The position numbers and the translations under genes were made by a program. 64,000 bases of DNA, taken from Paragyromitra xinjiangensis. Taxonomy: Eukaryota; Ascomycota; Pezizomycetes; Pezizales; Discinaceae. Where the stretch lies: contig JBCAMK010000021.1 in NCBI GenBank assembly GCA_038503065.1, positions 1 to 64,000 on the forward strand, written 5' to 3'. Below, piece by piece: positions 35,504 to 44,867 of the stretch (the first letter of the stretch is position 1; each line of letters begins with the position of its first letter). The notes under the pieces are model-generated. The model searched no databases. It was not told the origin of the DNA and was given only the letters and a program-made list of their open reading frames with translations.

Positions 35504-36497
35504 ATGGAACCTCGAAACAACCGTGAACAACTTATCGGTAAGAGAAAAGTTCATCACCAGCTACCCTAAACTAACCCCAATGCAGAGAATTGTCGATGGC
35601 TCTTCAACAAAGACGTCCAAGTCATCACATTCGCGACACCCGCCGAGACCACACCTAACGAGCTCCACTACATTGCCGCAGTCCTCTCAAAAGATTGTAA
35701 CCTCGAGTCGGTCGCCGGCAATGACTGTGGAGTGGAGGAATTTGCCGGCTTCACGAGGAAGAGTATGGTTGAGGAGAAACTCATCGTCAAAGCGTTCAGT
35801 CTGTCGTCGACTGACGAGGCGGTGAACTTCTTGAACGAAGCGGTTGAAGATGAGATTGGCTCCTTCTTAGGAGTGAAACGTGATGAAAAAGGGTGGGAAC
35901 TTCATCTTATTGGTTCTCGAACGCCTCTGGGGGATCCGCAGACGCTTTGTGAGAGGGTGGAAAGGAGGTGTGCTGGAAAGGTCGCTGTTGCTGGTGTTGA
36001 GTCTAGTTTGATGGAGGAGATTGTGTCTCTGAAAGAGGAGATTGCGCAATTGCGAAAATCCGGTGCTCAGGATCAGGTAAGTTATCTAGCTACCCAGAGT
36101 TGGTTGAGTGAAGAATTTGACGCTTTTCATTTTGTTGTTTGATACCCGTCACGAACCAACTTTAACCCGCTAACCCGCTTCCTCGCATCAGAAATCTGCC
36201 CCAAATTCTCATCTCTTTCCACCCGGAGGCGACACTTCGACATCCAACCCAGCCGATACCAGAAGCATGACTCCTAGCTGCTCAGGCACAAGCGACACGG
36301 TCGAAGTCGAGGACATATCAGAACCTCCGGTGATGCGGACATGGTCCAAGCTCAAGTCTATTTATGAGCAACACGAATGGCTCTTTAACCAACATCTTCT
36401 GGGTGATAAGAGGATGGAACGATATGTCCGCCAGGACTTGACTGAGCTTGCTGCTAGCATTCTGGCTTATCTTGGCGTGGATCAGAAAAGGCTTTGA
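35504..36497 (+). CDS. Coiled-coil protein of unknown function
   Basis: Three exons (35504-35537, 35586-36076, 36192-36497) join in phase to 276 residues. The N-terminal 130 residues are mixed alpha/beta (DVQVITFATPAETTPNELHY). A leucine/glutamate coiled coil follows (SSLMEEIVSLKEEIAQLRKS), then a Ser/Thr-rich linker and a helical C-terminus (LFNQHLLGDKRMERYVRQDL). I recognise no family. The 34-base first exon is short, and the reading frame is open just upstream of the ATG. Coding-like pieces at 35030-35400 raise the possibility that the real gene begins further upstream. It converges with a small minus-strand frame 30 bases downstream. Confidence 0.7.
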
Positions 36498-36526
36498 ATA
36501 GTCATATTTCGTTCGGCGAAACGGCG

Positions 36527-36868
36527 TCACTCGTCAATTGAATTTGCAATTTGCGGTTTGGGTTGAAGAGGAAGTTGTAGAGAGCCCTGGCGCTGAACGA
36601 TGATTGCGTTTTCAAAATCTTGGGTTGAATTGAGCAGGACGGCGTTGTGATAATGCAGAAATATCAAGGCATAGGCGCATAGGATGGGATTTTGAGTTTT
36701 CGTATCATTTTTCTCCTTTCTACATCTTCCCCTGGCTAGTTCGGCTATCAATTGAAGTTTATTATTCCGTGCTCTGTGGCCCCCATCCATAACATCACCA
36801 ATCTCTTTCATTCTGCGGCGTCCACAGTACTCCAGTACCGCGAAAACGGGAAGGCTATCCTTCTCCAC
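36527..36868 (-). CDS. Possible small hypothetical protein
   Basis: An open frame of 113 codons converges tail to tail with the preceding gene, leaving a 29-base gap. It has no recognised domain, no signal peptide and no clear membrane segment. Composition (basic middle, Leu-rich end) is compatible with a real small protein but gives no function. Kept as a low-confidence gene; it may be chance. Confidence 0.25.
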   Translation of the reverse strand: MEKDSLPVFAVLEYCGRRRMKEIGDVMDGGHRARNNKLQLIAELARGRCRKEKNDTKTQNPILCAYALIFLHYHNAVLLNSTQDFENAIIVQRQGSLQLPLQPKPQIANSIDE

Positions 36869-37674
36869 TTACTGAATTTGTAGAGAAACCAACCGGCTCC
36901 CCCCAGCAAGACACCCCCCAGAGAAATACCACGATAATATTGTGATCCACATGTGCTGCACAGCTGACCGCGATGTCACTATTGATTAGTTAGATGTAAC
37001 CTGGTACCAACGCCAAGGTTAACTCGGAAGACAAGTGATAGGATAATCTTGAACAAGGGTTATAATTCGACACATCCGGGGTACCACCGAGCCGCGCCGG
37101 CTAAAGCGCATTCCCACTAATCAACCTCGTACTAGCTGTATCATCAGTAGATGCCGATGGTAGGAAGGGGCGTGCAAAACTTGAAGGCAATAAGAAATAA
37201 CCTACGGATTCAATAGACTATATTAGAATAGAAAATTGAATTCTGCACACGATCAGGAGATGAGATCTTTGAGTGTGAATCAGCTAAATACTACATGTAG
37301 CCGTTTTACTTTTTAGGCTGTATCACCGTCGTACCCGGAGTTGGTCCACAACGCAGGAACCCGCAGCGGGAACTGGGAATTAACGCTGACGCCTGAGTCA
37401 CAGATGATAATCATTGCCATGGCCGGAATGATGGAGGTTGGTTATATTGGCTATGAGTTGAGCTGTTCTTCATCTCAATCAACTCTTTCCACTATAGCTA
37501 CCATATAATTACAACGTATCGTAAGTATTGTATAAATATTCTAACTTAAGGATGAGGGTCATAGAGCTAATGAATAGAATAAACAAAGCTCATCTTTAAA
37601 CCCAGGTCAGCTGAAGCGGCTATACATAACGCGATTATACACCATATTAACCAAGCGAGGCATCCGAATTCCCC
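36869..37674. other. Intergenic region upstream of the zinc-finger cluster
   Basis: AT-rich with no supportable gene or repeat. The last 100 bases look like a leader for the gene at 37675. Confidence 0.5.
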
Positions 37675-38124
37675 ATGCGCAACTCAAGATTCCACTGCGA
37701 CGACTGCGACAAAGACTTCGTCCACCAACGCGCCTTAGACCAGCACCTCGAATCGTCAGTTCACGAGTCAGACTACCACTGCGACGAATGCGACAAGGAT
37801 TTCGGCGACCAGAAAGCCTTAGATCAACATCTCAGCAATTCGCAGAAACACCAAGAATATAGCTGTGATGATTGCGATAGAGAGTTTGGAGATCAACAAG
37901 CTCTGACGAATCATCTCAACTCGCGGAGACACCAGCAGGAGTATGAGTGTGATGTGTGTGATAGAGAGTTCTCGACCCAGCGCTCTCTGGACCAACATCT
38001 GGAGGATACCGATCATGGACTTGAGTTTGAGTGCGATGAGTGTGATGAGCGTTTCGCTATGAAGGATTCTTTGACATTGCATTGTGCTATGCATGTTCTG
38101 GATCGATTGAAGGAGAGAGCTTAA
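37675..38124 (+). CDS. C2H2 zinc-finger protein, five fingers
   Basis: A single exon of 149 codons is made almost entirely of five C2H2 fingers spaced about 28 residues apart. Each follows C-x2-C-x12-H-x4/5-H with the signature CDxCDxxFxxQxALDQHL. Linkers are short and acidic, not the TGEKP linker of classical DNA-binding arrays. Nothing else is attached. This finger type is widespread and poorly understood in filamentous fungi, and nucleic-acid or protein binding is equally possible. It is the first and shortest of three same-strand relatives in this cluster. Confidence 0.85.
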   Translation: MRNSRFHCDDCDKDFVHQRALDQHLESSVHESDYHCDECDKDFGDQKALDQHLSNSQKHQEYSCDDCDREFGDQQALTNHLNSRRHQQEYECDVCDREFSTQRSLDQHLEDTDHGLEFECDECDERFAMKDSLTLHCAMHVLDRLKERA

Positions 38125-39010
38125 CTACCGATGCGAGTGAGATGCATGTACGATTCTGGAGTACTAGTCAGAACTATTCGTGGGGGGGATCGAGGGAGAT
38201 ATCCCGAGTACGTGAGATTGACAGTTTACCAAGCACGTGTAGAAATGGAATTTTTTACAAAAGGAAAAGCAATAAGAAAATAGTGGTTAGGCCTCTGAAG
38301 ATAAAATTGTGAGAATGAAATAATAATTAAACGACTAGAAGTCTGTGGTGACTACGGAACTCGAGAAATTCGGATTTCAGCGAGCTCGGGGATAGAAATT
38401 TATTATCTTCCATGATATAGCGCGCCAGAAGTGACTTAAACCATGATTATGTGTGATGAAGGTATCTACTGTCTTAGGACTGACTTCATCAAGCGCTGAA
38501 AGACTTGCCATTACACGAACAGTATGTGCTTCTCGTGCTGCCACCAAAACCGCAGGTAGTTCCCGGGCTAGTTCAAAGTTCTATAACCCACACTGCCACT
38601 CTCAAAGACGCAGGCATACTTAATGGGTTGATCAATTGACCAATCCAAGGCGTAAATGACTCAAGCGAGTGATATTCCATGACTTGGCAGACAGATCATA
38701 AACCTAACCCTGAAAAGCGCAGTGTTACACAAGCTCAGGCCAACCGCAAGACTAAACGAAAATGACGAACCTTCAATGGCTTCGTCTCACAACCGAATAT
38801 GGGACACTTTTTCCATATCTCAAATTCAAGCAATTCACGACCCTGAGTTCACCATTTACTAGAATGTACCGACTGAAATTCCGACAGCCCTCCATCTTTG
38901 GTTGTTCCACTCGGCTCTTCCAGTCCTCACGTCTGGTCGGTTTTCCATGCTTGACCAATAGGTACCAATCAACCCTCTCCGCCTGCCTAGCTATTCTATA
39001 TACTAGCTAA
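38125..39010. other. Spacer and probable 5' region of the nine-finger gene
   Basis: An open frame at 38762-39010 and the segment after ATGTACCGAC at 38864 resemble the 5' region of the next paralogue (ATGTACCGAC at 40913). In both, a donor-like GTAC follows 95-100 bases on (after AATAG at 38961 and AACAG at 41007). This is probably a 5' exon or leader of the downstream gene, but the frame does not join cleanly. Confidence 0.4.
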
Positions 39011-40369
39011 CATATAACCCCAAGTGTTATCCACGTCTTATGCCCCCAGACAAATGCCCTCTACGCTCAGCCACGACTGCCGGCCAGTCCAACCCCATCC
39101 TCCACAATCCGCAAATACTCAACCAATCAAGACCCACCCCCCAACTCCGCAGCAAACTCAAAACTTCCCTGCAGCAGATGCAGCAGGAAATTCGCCAACC
39201 GAGAAGCTCTAGACATGCATGTCAAGATCAAACACGCTCAAAAGGTCTCCTGTAGCATATGCAACAAACCCTTCAAGTCACAGAGCGACCTGGATCAGCA
39301 CCACTTGGGAAAACACGGCTCTATACCCTACGATAAGAAAGATGAAGGCTCCACCATCCTGGGTGATCTAGCGTCCCAACAAGGTATTCCGGAGTTCCGA
39401 TGCGAGAAGTGTAGTGTCGGTTTCGTCAGTCAGAGTACTCTGGATAGCCACTTTGCAACCGACTGCAAACCAAAAGTTAGCTGCGGTAAATGTGGTAAGG
39501 TTTTTGAAACGCAGAATGACTTGGATAAACACACCGAATCAAAACATCTCAACAAGGAATTCCTGTGTCGGAGCTGTCGTATCAATTTCGCCGACCAGAA
39601 CGCTTTGGAGAGACACTACAGTTCCAACCACAAACGAAAAATCAGCTGCGACAAGTGCGAGAAGCTTTTCAAAACCCAGGATGATTTCGATAGACACATC
39701 GAGACAAGGCACGGCAATCAGAAACTTCGATGCGGCAAGTGTACTCGTACTTTTGTCGACCAGCAGGCTCTAGACGAACACGATAAATCCTCCCACACAC
39801 GAACAGTAAGCTGTGACGAGTGCGATAAGACTTTCGCAACCCAGGACGACCTGAACCAGCACACCCTGGCAAAACATAAACCAGGTCCCGACAACCACAG
39901 GGTCAAAGCGATTCTTGAAAGACGGATCAGATTGGACCAGGATTTCGAATCTGAATACAACGACACATATCAATGCGAGGAATGCAACATAGTGTTCGAT
40001 ACCCAGAAGGAGATGATGAGCCATCATTTAACCGAGCACTTCAAGTGCGAGATTCAAGGCGTGGGCTCCCACGAGGAGCAAGTGGAATTCCTCTGTCAGC
40101 TGGATTCATACACTGAGTTTACTGCTTCGCAGATGCATCCGGGGGGGTTTCAGGAGCTGTACGAGGATGATATGAGCTGGAATTATCCTGATGATTGGGA
40201 TTATTATGACATCTGGAAGTTTCGTGGTGGAGATGAGGATTACGAGGAGGCGATATGTGGGGATGATGAGGAGACTATTGAGAGGCTCAAGGATCTAAGG
40301 AGATCTCAGGCGATGCTGCGTGAGGGCGATGAATGGGATGGGGATGAGGATGAGGAGAGGGATTCGTAG
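39011..40369 (+). CDS. C2H2 zinc-finger protein, nine fingers
   Basis: The frame ending at 40369 is open from 39011. Finger coding begins at about 39170 (CSRCSRKF), before the first in-frame ATG at 39215, so the true start lies upstream, probably through an intron I could not place. Nine fingers follow at about 28-residue spacing with the pattern F/S-x-C-x2-C-x3-F-x2-Q-x-LDxH-x4-H. Finger 3 ends in Cys instead of His (SHFATDC). The last 110 residues are very acidic with Tyr/Trp (YEDDMSWNYPDDWDYYDIW), which could be an activation-type tail. It is related to both neighbours. Function is unknown beyond likely nucleic-acid or protein binding. Confidence 0.78.
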   Translation, partial: HITPSVIHVLCPQTNALYAQPRLPASPTPSSTIRKYSTNQDPPPNSAANSKLPCSRCSRKFANREALDMHVKIKHAQKVSCSICNKPFKSQSDLDQHHLGKHGSIPYDKKDEGSTILGDLASQQGIPEFRCEKCSVGFVSQSTLDSHFATDCKPKVSCGKCGKVFETQNDLDKHTESKHLNKEFLCRSCRINFADQNALERHYSSNHKRKISCDKCEKLFKTQDDFDRHIETRHGNQKLRCGKCTRTFVDQQALDEHDKSSHTRTVSCDECDKTFATQDDLNQHTLAKHKPGPDNHRVKAILERRIRLDQDFESEYNDTYQCEECNIVFDTQKEMMSHHLTEHFKCEIQGVGSHEEQVEFLCQLDSYTEFTASQMHPGGFQELYEDDMSWNYPDDWDYYDIWKFRGGDEDYEEAICGDDEETIERLKDLRRSQAMLREGDEWDGDEDEERDS

Positions 40370-41066
40370 GGCACAGCGGATTAAGCTGCAAATGATTATG
40401 TAGATAGGGAACAATGACGCTGATGAGTAGAAACTTGTTGACTATTCTGTGAAAATTAAGCAAAGGCATCATGTTGATGATAATTAATGTAATATAATTC
40501 TCTAGTCTGGGCCCAACATGTTGAGATCTTCAAGACTCTCCTTGAGATGTAGAACTCTTCCTATCCTTACCAAACAACCCTAACCCTATGCGACGTAAGA
40601 GGTGACGGACTGGATGGAGAGAAATATCAATTGAAGAGAAAAGATGAAATTCCACTTAAGGGACATCGAGCAATCCGGACTCTGCTGGACGTGAGACGGT
40701 GGAGATTGAACTGCTGTCAGGTTGTCTCACGTGAGCCTGGGTGCATTCAAGTCTTCTCTCCAAACCTCAACACCAAACAATCCATCGTGAAGATAACTCC
40801 AGCTCATCAAGAGCAGAACTGGAACACCACATCCCTCTATAACCCCATTTCCTGTCTCTCCAGCAGCCCTCCATCCATCCCACCTACGATCACGGTTCAC
40901 GATCCCACAGGCATGTACCGACCAAGGTTCCATCCGCTCTCCATCACACACTTCACCCAACAGCTCCTCTCAACTCCACGCATCCGTTCACCATCACTGG
41001 TCAACAGGTACTGACCAATTGAGCATTTCCCTCACCAGCATTCATCCTACACAAACTAACAACTAG
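40370..41066. other. Spacer and probable 5' exon region of the twelve-finger gene
   Basis: It contains ATGTACCGACC at 40913 and a donor at 41008 matched with an acceptor ending at 41066 (AACTAG). An AACCCTAACCCTA telomere-like motif lies at about 40577. The frame across this intron does not match the zinc-finger frame, so the true first exon is unresolved. Confidence 0.4.
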
Positions 41067-42575
41067 GCATCATCGACGGTACCTACAAGTGTCACTCATA
41101 TCCTACGACTCCCATTCTACCCCACCCCCAAAATCTCACCTCGAGGGCCCCCAAACCCATGCCCCCTCCGCTATTACACCACCGACCAGAACACTCCCCC
41201 AAAACCCACTCCACCCCGCCCGACCTTCCATTGTGAAGAATGCGATAAGCGATTCGCCCACGAACAGGGTCTCATCGACCACCTTGCACACTCGTCAAAC
41301 CACGCAGCACAACAACTCACCTGCCACATCTGCAACGAACCCTTCCCAAGCCTACCCGTCCTGCGAGAACACCGCATATCCGCCCATCGTGATGCGGCAA
41401 TCTGGTGCGAAGAATGCGGTTCCGACTTCTGGTGTCAGGAATCTCTCTCGAAACACCGATTAGTCAAGCACGGCAATACCGACTTCCACTGCGACGAGTG
41501 CGATAGGTATTTTGTCAACCAGCACGGCCTATACCAACACCTCAAACTCTCATCCAAACATGCATCAAAGCCTCTAGAGGAAACCCCTGAGGATTCTGAA
41601 GACCCATTCGCCTCGTCTACCTCCACCTCGTCTTCCTCCACCATAGAGCACCGATGCGACAAATGTGACAAAACTTTCCCGAACATGAGGATCCTGAATA
41701 AGCACAACCTAAGCAAACACGGCACCGACTTCCGCTGCATCCCATGCAAAAAGAGCTTCATCGACCAACACGGCCTCGACGAACACCTCATGTTCTCATC
41801 AAAACACGTACCAAAACCTGTCCCCGAAATCACTTCATCACCTACTAAATTCCCTTGCGCAGCATGCGACTCCATCTTCGATAGCGAAAAACGCTTAAAA
41901 AAGCACTATATCGCTAATCATCAGGATCCGAAGTTTCATTGTAAGGACTGTAATCGCTTCTTCTTGCACCAGAGCGGCCTTGACTCGCATCTCCAATTCT
42001 CACCTCAACACCGTTCACTGCCCACCGATAAACCTCAAGACGACCCAGCATCCCAACTCACCCCGGAAACCTCCGGTGAACCTGCTACCCCCATTACACC
42101 CACTACCCCCCCACGTCTTCCATCCGCCACCCAGCTCTCATTCGCATGTCCACAATGCAAAAAATGCTACTACGACAAAGAAACCCTCAATAAACACCTC
42201 GCTACTCGAAACCACGCAACCGAGTTCCTCTGTGACACGTGCGAAGAGCACTTCCCAGATCAGTACGCGTTAGATCAGCATCTAGTCTCGCCGAGGCATT
42301 TAATGACGTTTTATTGCGATGAGTGTGAGAGTAGTTTTTCGACTTTTGAAGAGTTGGAGAGACATCATTTGGGGTTACATGTGAGACAGGGGTTTGTGTG
42401 TGGTGTTTGTGGGGGGGAGTTTGGGGATCAATTTGAGTTGGATGAACATGAGGAGAGGGGACATGGGGAGGTCGTGGGTGGGTTGGATGGGGCTGGGAGG
42501 GAGGGAAGTGGCCTTGAGGTAGAGGAGTTGCATAATACTGGAGATTTGGGACACGGTAATGGGAATGAACTTTAA
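41067..42575 (+). CDS. C2H2 zinc-finger protein, about twelve fingers
   Basis: One frame is open from an acceptor at 41067 to the stop at 42575 (about 502 codons). It begins with about 50 proline-rich residues and then carries about twelve C2H2 fingers (CEECDKRF, CHICNEPF, CEECGSDF, CDECDRYF, CDKCDKTF, CIPCKKSF, CAACDSIF, CKDCNRFF, CPQCKKCY, CDTCEEHF, CDECESSF, CGVCGGEF). Pro/Ser/Thr-rich linkers break the array twice. The first in-frame ATG is at 41685, in the middle of the array, so the real start must be in an upstream exon. Several fingers carry the longer H-x5-H spacing seen in the five-finger neighbour. Role unknown. Confidence 0.78.
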   Translation, partial: ASSTVPTSVTHILRLPFYPTPKISPRGPPNPCPLRYYTTDQNTPPKPTPPRPTFHCEECDKRFAHEQGLIDHLAHSSNHAAQQLTCHICNEPFPSLPVLREHRISAHRDAAIWCEECGSDFWCQESLSKHRLVKHGNTDFHCDECDRYFVNQHGLYQHLKLSSKHASKPLEETPEDSEDPFASSTSTSSSSTIEHRCDKCDKTFPNMRILNKHNLSKHGTDFRCIPCKKSFIDQHGLDEHLMFSSKHVPKPVPEITSSPTKFPCAACDSIFDSEKRLKKHYIANHQDPKFHCKDCNRFFLHQSGLDSHLQFSPQHRSLPTDKPQDDPASQLTPETSGEPATPITPTTPPRLPSATQLSFACPQCKKCYYDKETLNKHLATRNHATEFLCDTCEEHFPDQYALDQHLVSPRHLMTFYCDECESSFSTFEELERHHLGLHVRQGFVCGVCGGEFGDQFELDEHEERGHGEVVGGLDGAGREGSGLEVEELHNTGDLGHGNGNEL

Positions 42576-42856
42576 GGACAATATATTTAGACAATCTCGT
42601 ATCATGGAGTGTCACTCGTTTTTGGGTTCTGCTACGGTACCAGGTTCATGCTGTAGAAGAATGATTTTACCAAATGATTGAACTTTGAAATACATAAGAA
42701 ACCTGAGGCCACGCGCAAACTACCGGACTAATATAAAACTCATAACCATACCAAACAAAACACTAACCACAAATAAAATCATAAAGACCGACTCCCAAAA
42801 CCATTAAACGCCACACAAATGAAATTCGTCAATAACCCAATTTACCAACCCACCAC
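42576..42856. other. Convergent spacer
   Basis: AT-rich gap between the stop codons of the convergent zinc-finger and IFI6/ISG12-like genes. Nothing is seen in it. Confidence 0.6.
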
Positions 42857-43429
42857 TCAATGCGAAAACCCATACATCGGCTGTCCAGAATCACGCCTCG
42901 TCCTCCTCCACCAATGCTTCACGACCGGCAAAGAAGCACCCGCAGAAGACATAATCGCGCCAACAGTAGTACACACTGCCTTCACGGTCAACGACTGGAC
43001 TAGCGCAAAGGTACTATCCACTACAACGCTCCCTGTACTCGCCTGCAAGGCTGCCGAGATGGTGCCTATAGGAGTTAGTATGAATATCTACCAACTGCAA
43101 TTGATACATACTAGCAATAGGTCCAACGGCTGAAGGGAATAGAATAATAGGGATGACAATCAATACGATCCCGGAGATGACTAGTCCGACTGCGATGCCG
43201 AACTCTTGGGGGTGCTGTCTGGCGTATGCGAATACTCTGATGATGCATTTGGATAGCCTTCTAGAAGCACGTTTGATAATAATGCGGATTCTCCGTTTTA
43301 CGGGAGATGTTTGTTGAAACCAATTGAATAGAAAGGTTATTTGGTCTGTTAGGGGATGGAGTTAGTGAGGGGGCTCTTCAATGGATGGTGAAGGGGAGGG
43401 GTAACAGTACGTGTCGACTTCCACCTCAT
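42857..43429 (-). CDS. Small membrane protein of the IFI6/ISG12 (interferon-induced 6-16) family
   Basis: Three short exons (43429-43411, 43345-43112, 43065-42857) join in phase to 153 residues. Intron 1 ends CTAACAG, with the branch site almost at the acceptor. A basic N-terminal helix is followed by a long hydrophobic segment (GIAVGLVISGIVLIVIPIIL). The family core comes next: FPSAVGPIASTISAALQAST, then GSVVVDSTFALVQS and VGAIMSSAGA. The GPxA...ALQA...FALxQS pattern matches the Gly/Ala-rich ISG12 core, with fewer glycines than animal members. Animal proteins sit in mitochondrial, ER or nuclear membranes and modulate cell death and antiviral states; the fungal role is unknown. Each exon alone looks like noise, so annotation can easily miss this gene. 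Confidence 0.72.
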
Positions 43430-44867
43430 TGTATCGCTATTCACTTTGATTTTTTTACATGAGGAACTAATTCTACTGGACGGGGCTATGGACGTCCTTA
43501 AATACAGATTTCGGATAACGCGAGTGAACCATAGAGAATGGACGCCTCAGGCAACCAATTAAGGCATCAGACATTGACCGCATTGAATCGACATCTGATT
43601 TTTGAGGGTAGGCCTTGCGGACAGAATGTAAGGGTTACTCCGATATCCAGCGCTGTCCGCCTGGTCTACTCCACGCGGCGATCGCCATCTGCAGCGGAGT
43701 GCGGTGGACGTTGTTTATCACATGGAGAATTACTTGGTAGCGAGACGCTTCGGGATCGATTGGTTGTTGGATGTTGGTTGCCTGTAGTGTCTGTGCGTAT
43801 CCCTGTTGAATGAGGCAAGCAACATTACTGCGAGGGAAGCGTTCCCATGCGTGGTGATCAATTATTGCTTGCGGTTGAAGCACGCATACAGTTGGATTTA
43901 GGCAAGCGATATTCTACTAGTAGTGCTTGGCCCCAGGACATGATTGGTATACAAAGTCACACCTCCTGTTCTCTGGTTATTGGGCGGCGAGCCTTAATAA
44001 ATACTTGATCGCTATTTCGCTATCGAAGTGATACACGTAATTACGTACCCTCAATCCCTCTAAGTTTTGACAGGTGATTCTGTTTGAGGAAGCCTTCTCT
44101 TCCTTCTCCTTCCATGTCTGCCATTATTCCGGTGCTTGATCTGTGTCTTTGTGGGGTGCCCCATATGGTTGACAACGTGTTAGAGGGTGATGGGTATCCT
44201 AGGGGATAGGGTAAGGCTGAGGAGAAGTAGGAGTCTGGTATGTAGGTGGTAGTGATCAGAAGGAAGTGGGTCAATAACTGTAAAAGTACCACTCAAATGG
44301 CATAAGCGAAAAGCTAGAGGCGATTGCGACACTATGGACCGGGGGTTTGATGCTTAGAATGGTTTAAAGTAGCTGTAGTGGTGGTACAAGTAAAGTGGGG
44401 TTACTCGAAAAGTGTACATTTAGTCATGGGGGTGTATTTCCTAGCATGTTCCGTCTTGCACTTTTTACAGTTTTATTCCGCCACAACCACCATTCACTGG
44501 GCCTTGTAAAAGATACAAAGCTTCATTACTATGATTCCATCCTAACACTTCTTTCTTCTCCGGGCCATCTCCTCATTTACCTTGTGTAATTGTATTTATT
44601 TCTAATATAACTCAATCTCATACACCATTCACACTACAGTAGGCTCTCGATATAGGCATACGCTCGGGTCCAAAAAATGTATGCTTACAAGAATTGGTGT
44701 AAACTCTGTATACAAGAAGAACCATTTGCTCTCCTGTGCCTTTTCCTGGGTAGGACGGATGAACGTTATGTATAGCCCTGATGACTAATCCTTCAACCTA
44801 ATCTCATGGACCTTCAACGTCAGTCTCTAACATCCACCCCACCCTCAACTATTCACATCAAGCAAAC
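43430..44867. other. Intergenic region with dispersed repeat copy 1
   Basis: It contains the dispersed repeat at 43878-44060 and a lone pogo-like terminus TACAGTAGGCTCTCGATATA at about 44636. I see no supportable gene. The last 60 bases are a C/A-rich leader for the gene at 44868. Confidence 0.5.
43878..44060 (+). repeat. Dispersed direct repeat, copy 1
   Basis: About 180 bases starting ACGCATACAGTTRGATTTAG and containing AGTGCTTGGCCCCAGGACAT match 47195-47420 in the same orientation. Scattered substitutions separate the copies, and copy 2 has about 50 extra bases in the middle. No terminal inverted repeats or coding frame are visible. Confidence 0.75.

Noticed and set aside
42819..43133. 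Plus-strand 104-codon frame
   Set aside because: It lies opposite the three-exon IFI6/ISG12-like gene, which has splice signals and family motifs; the plus frame has none.
44636..44660. Pogo-like terminus TACAGTAGGCTCTCGATATA
   Set aside because: No matching inverted end within reach, so it cannot be called an element; possibly a relic.
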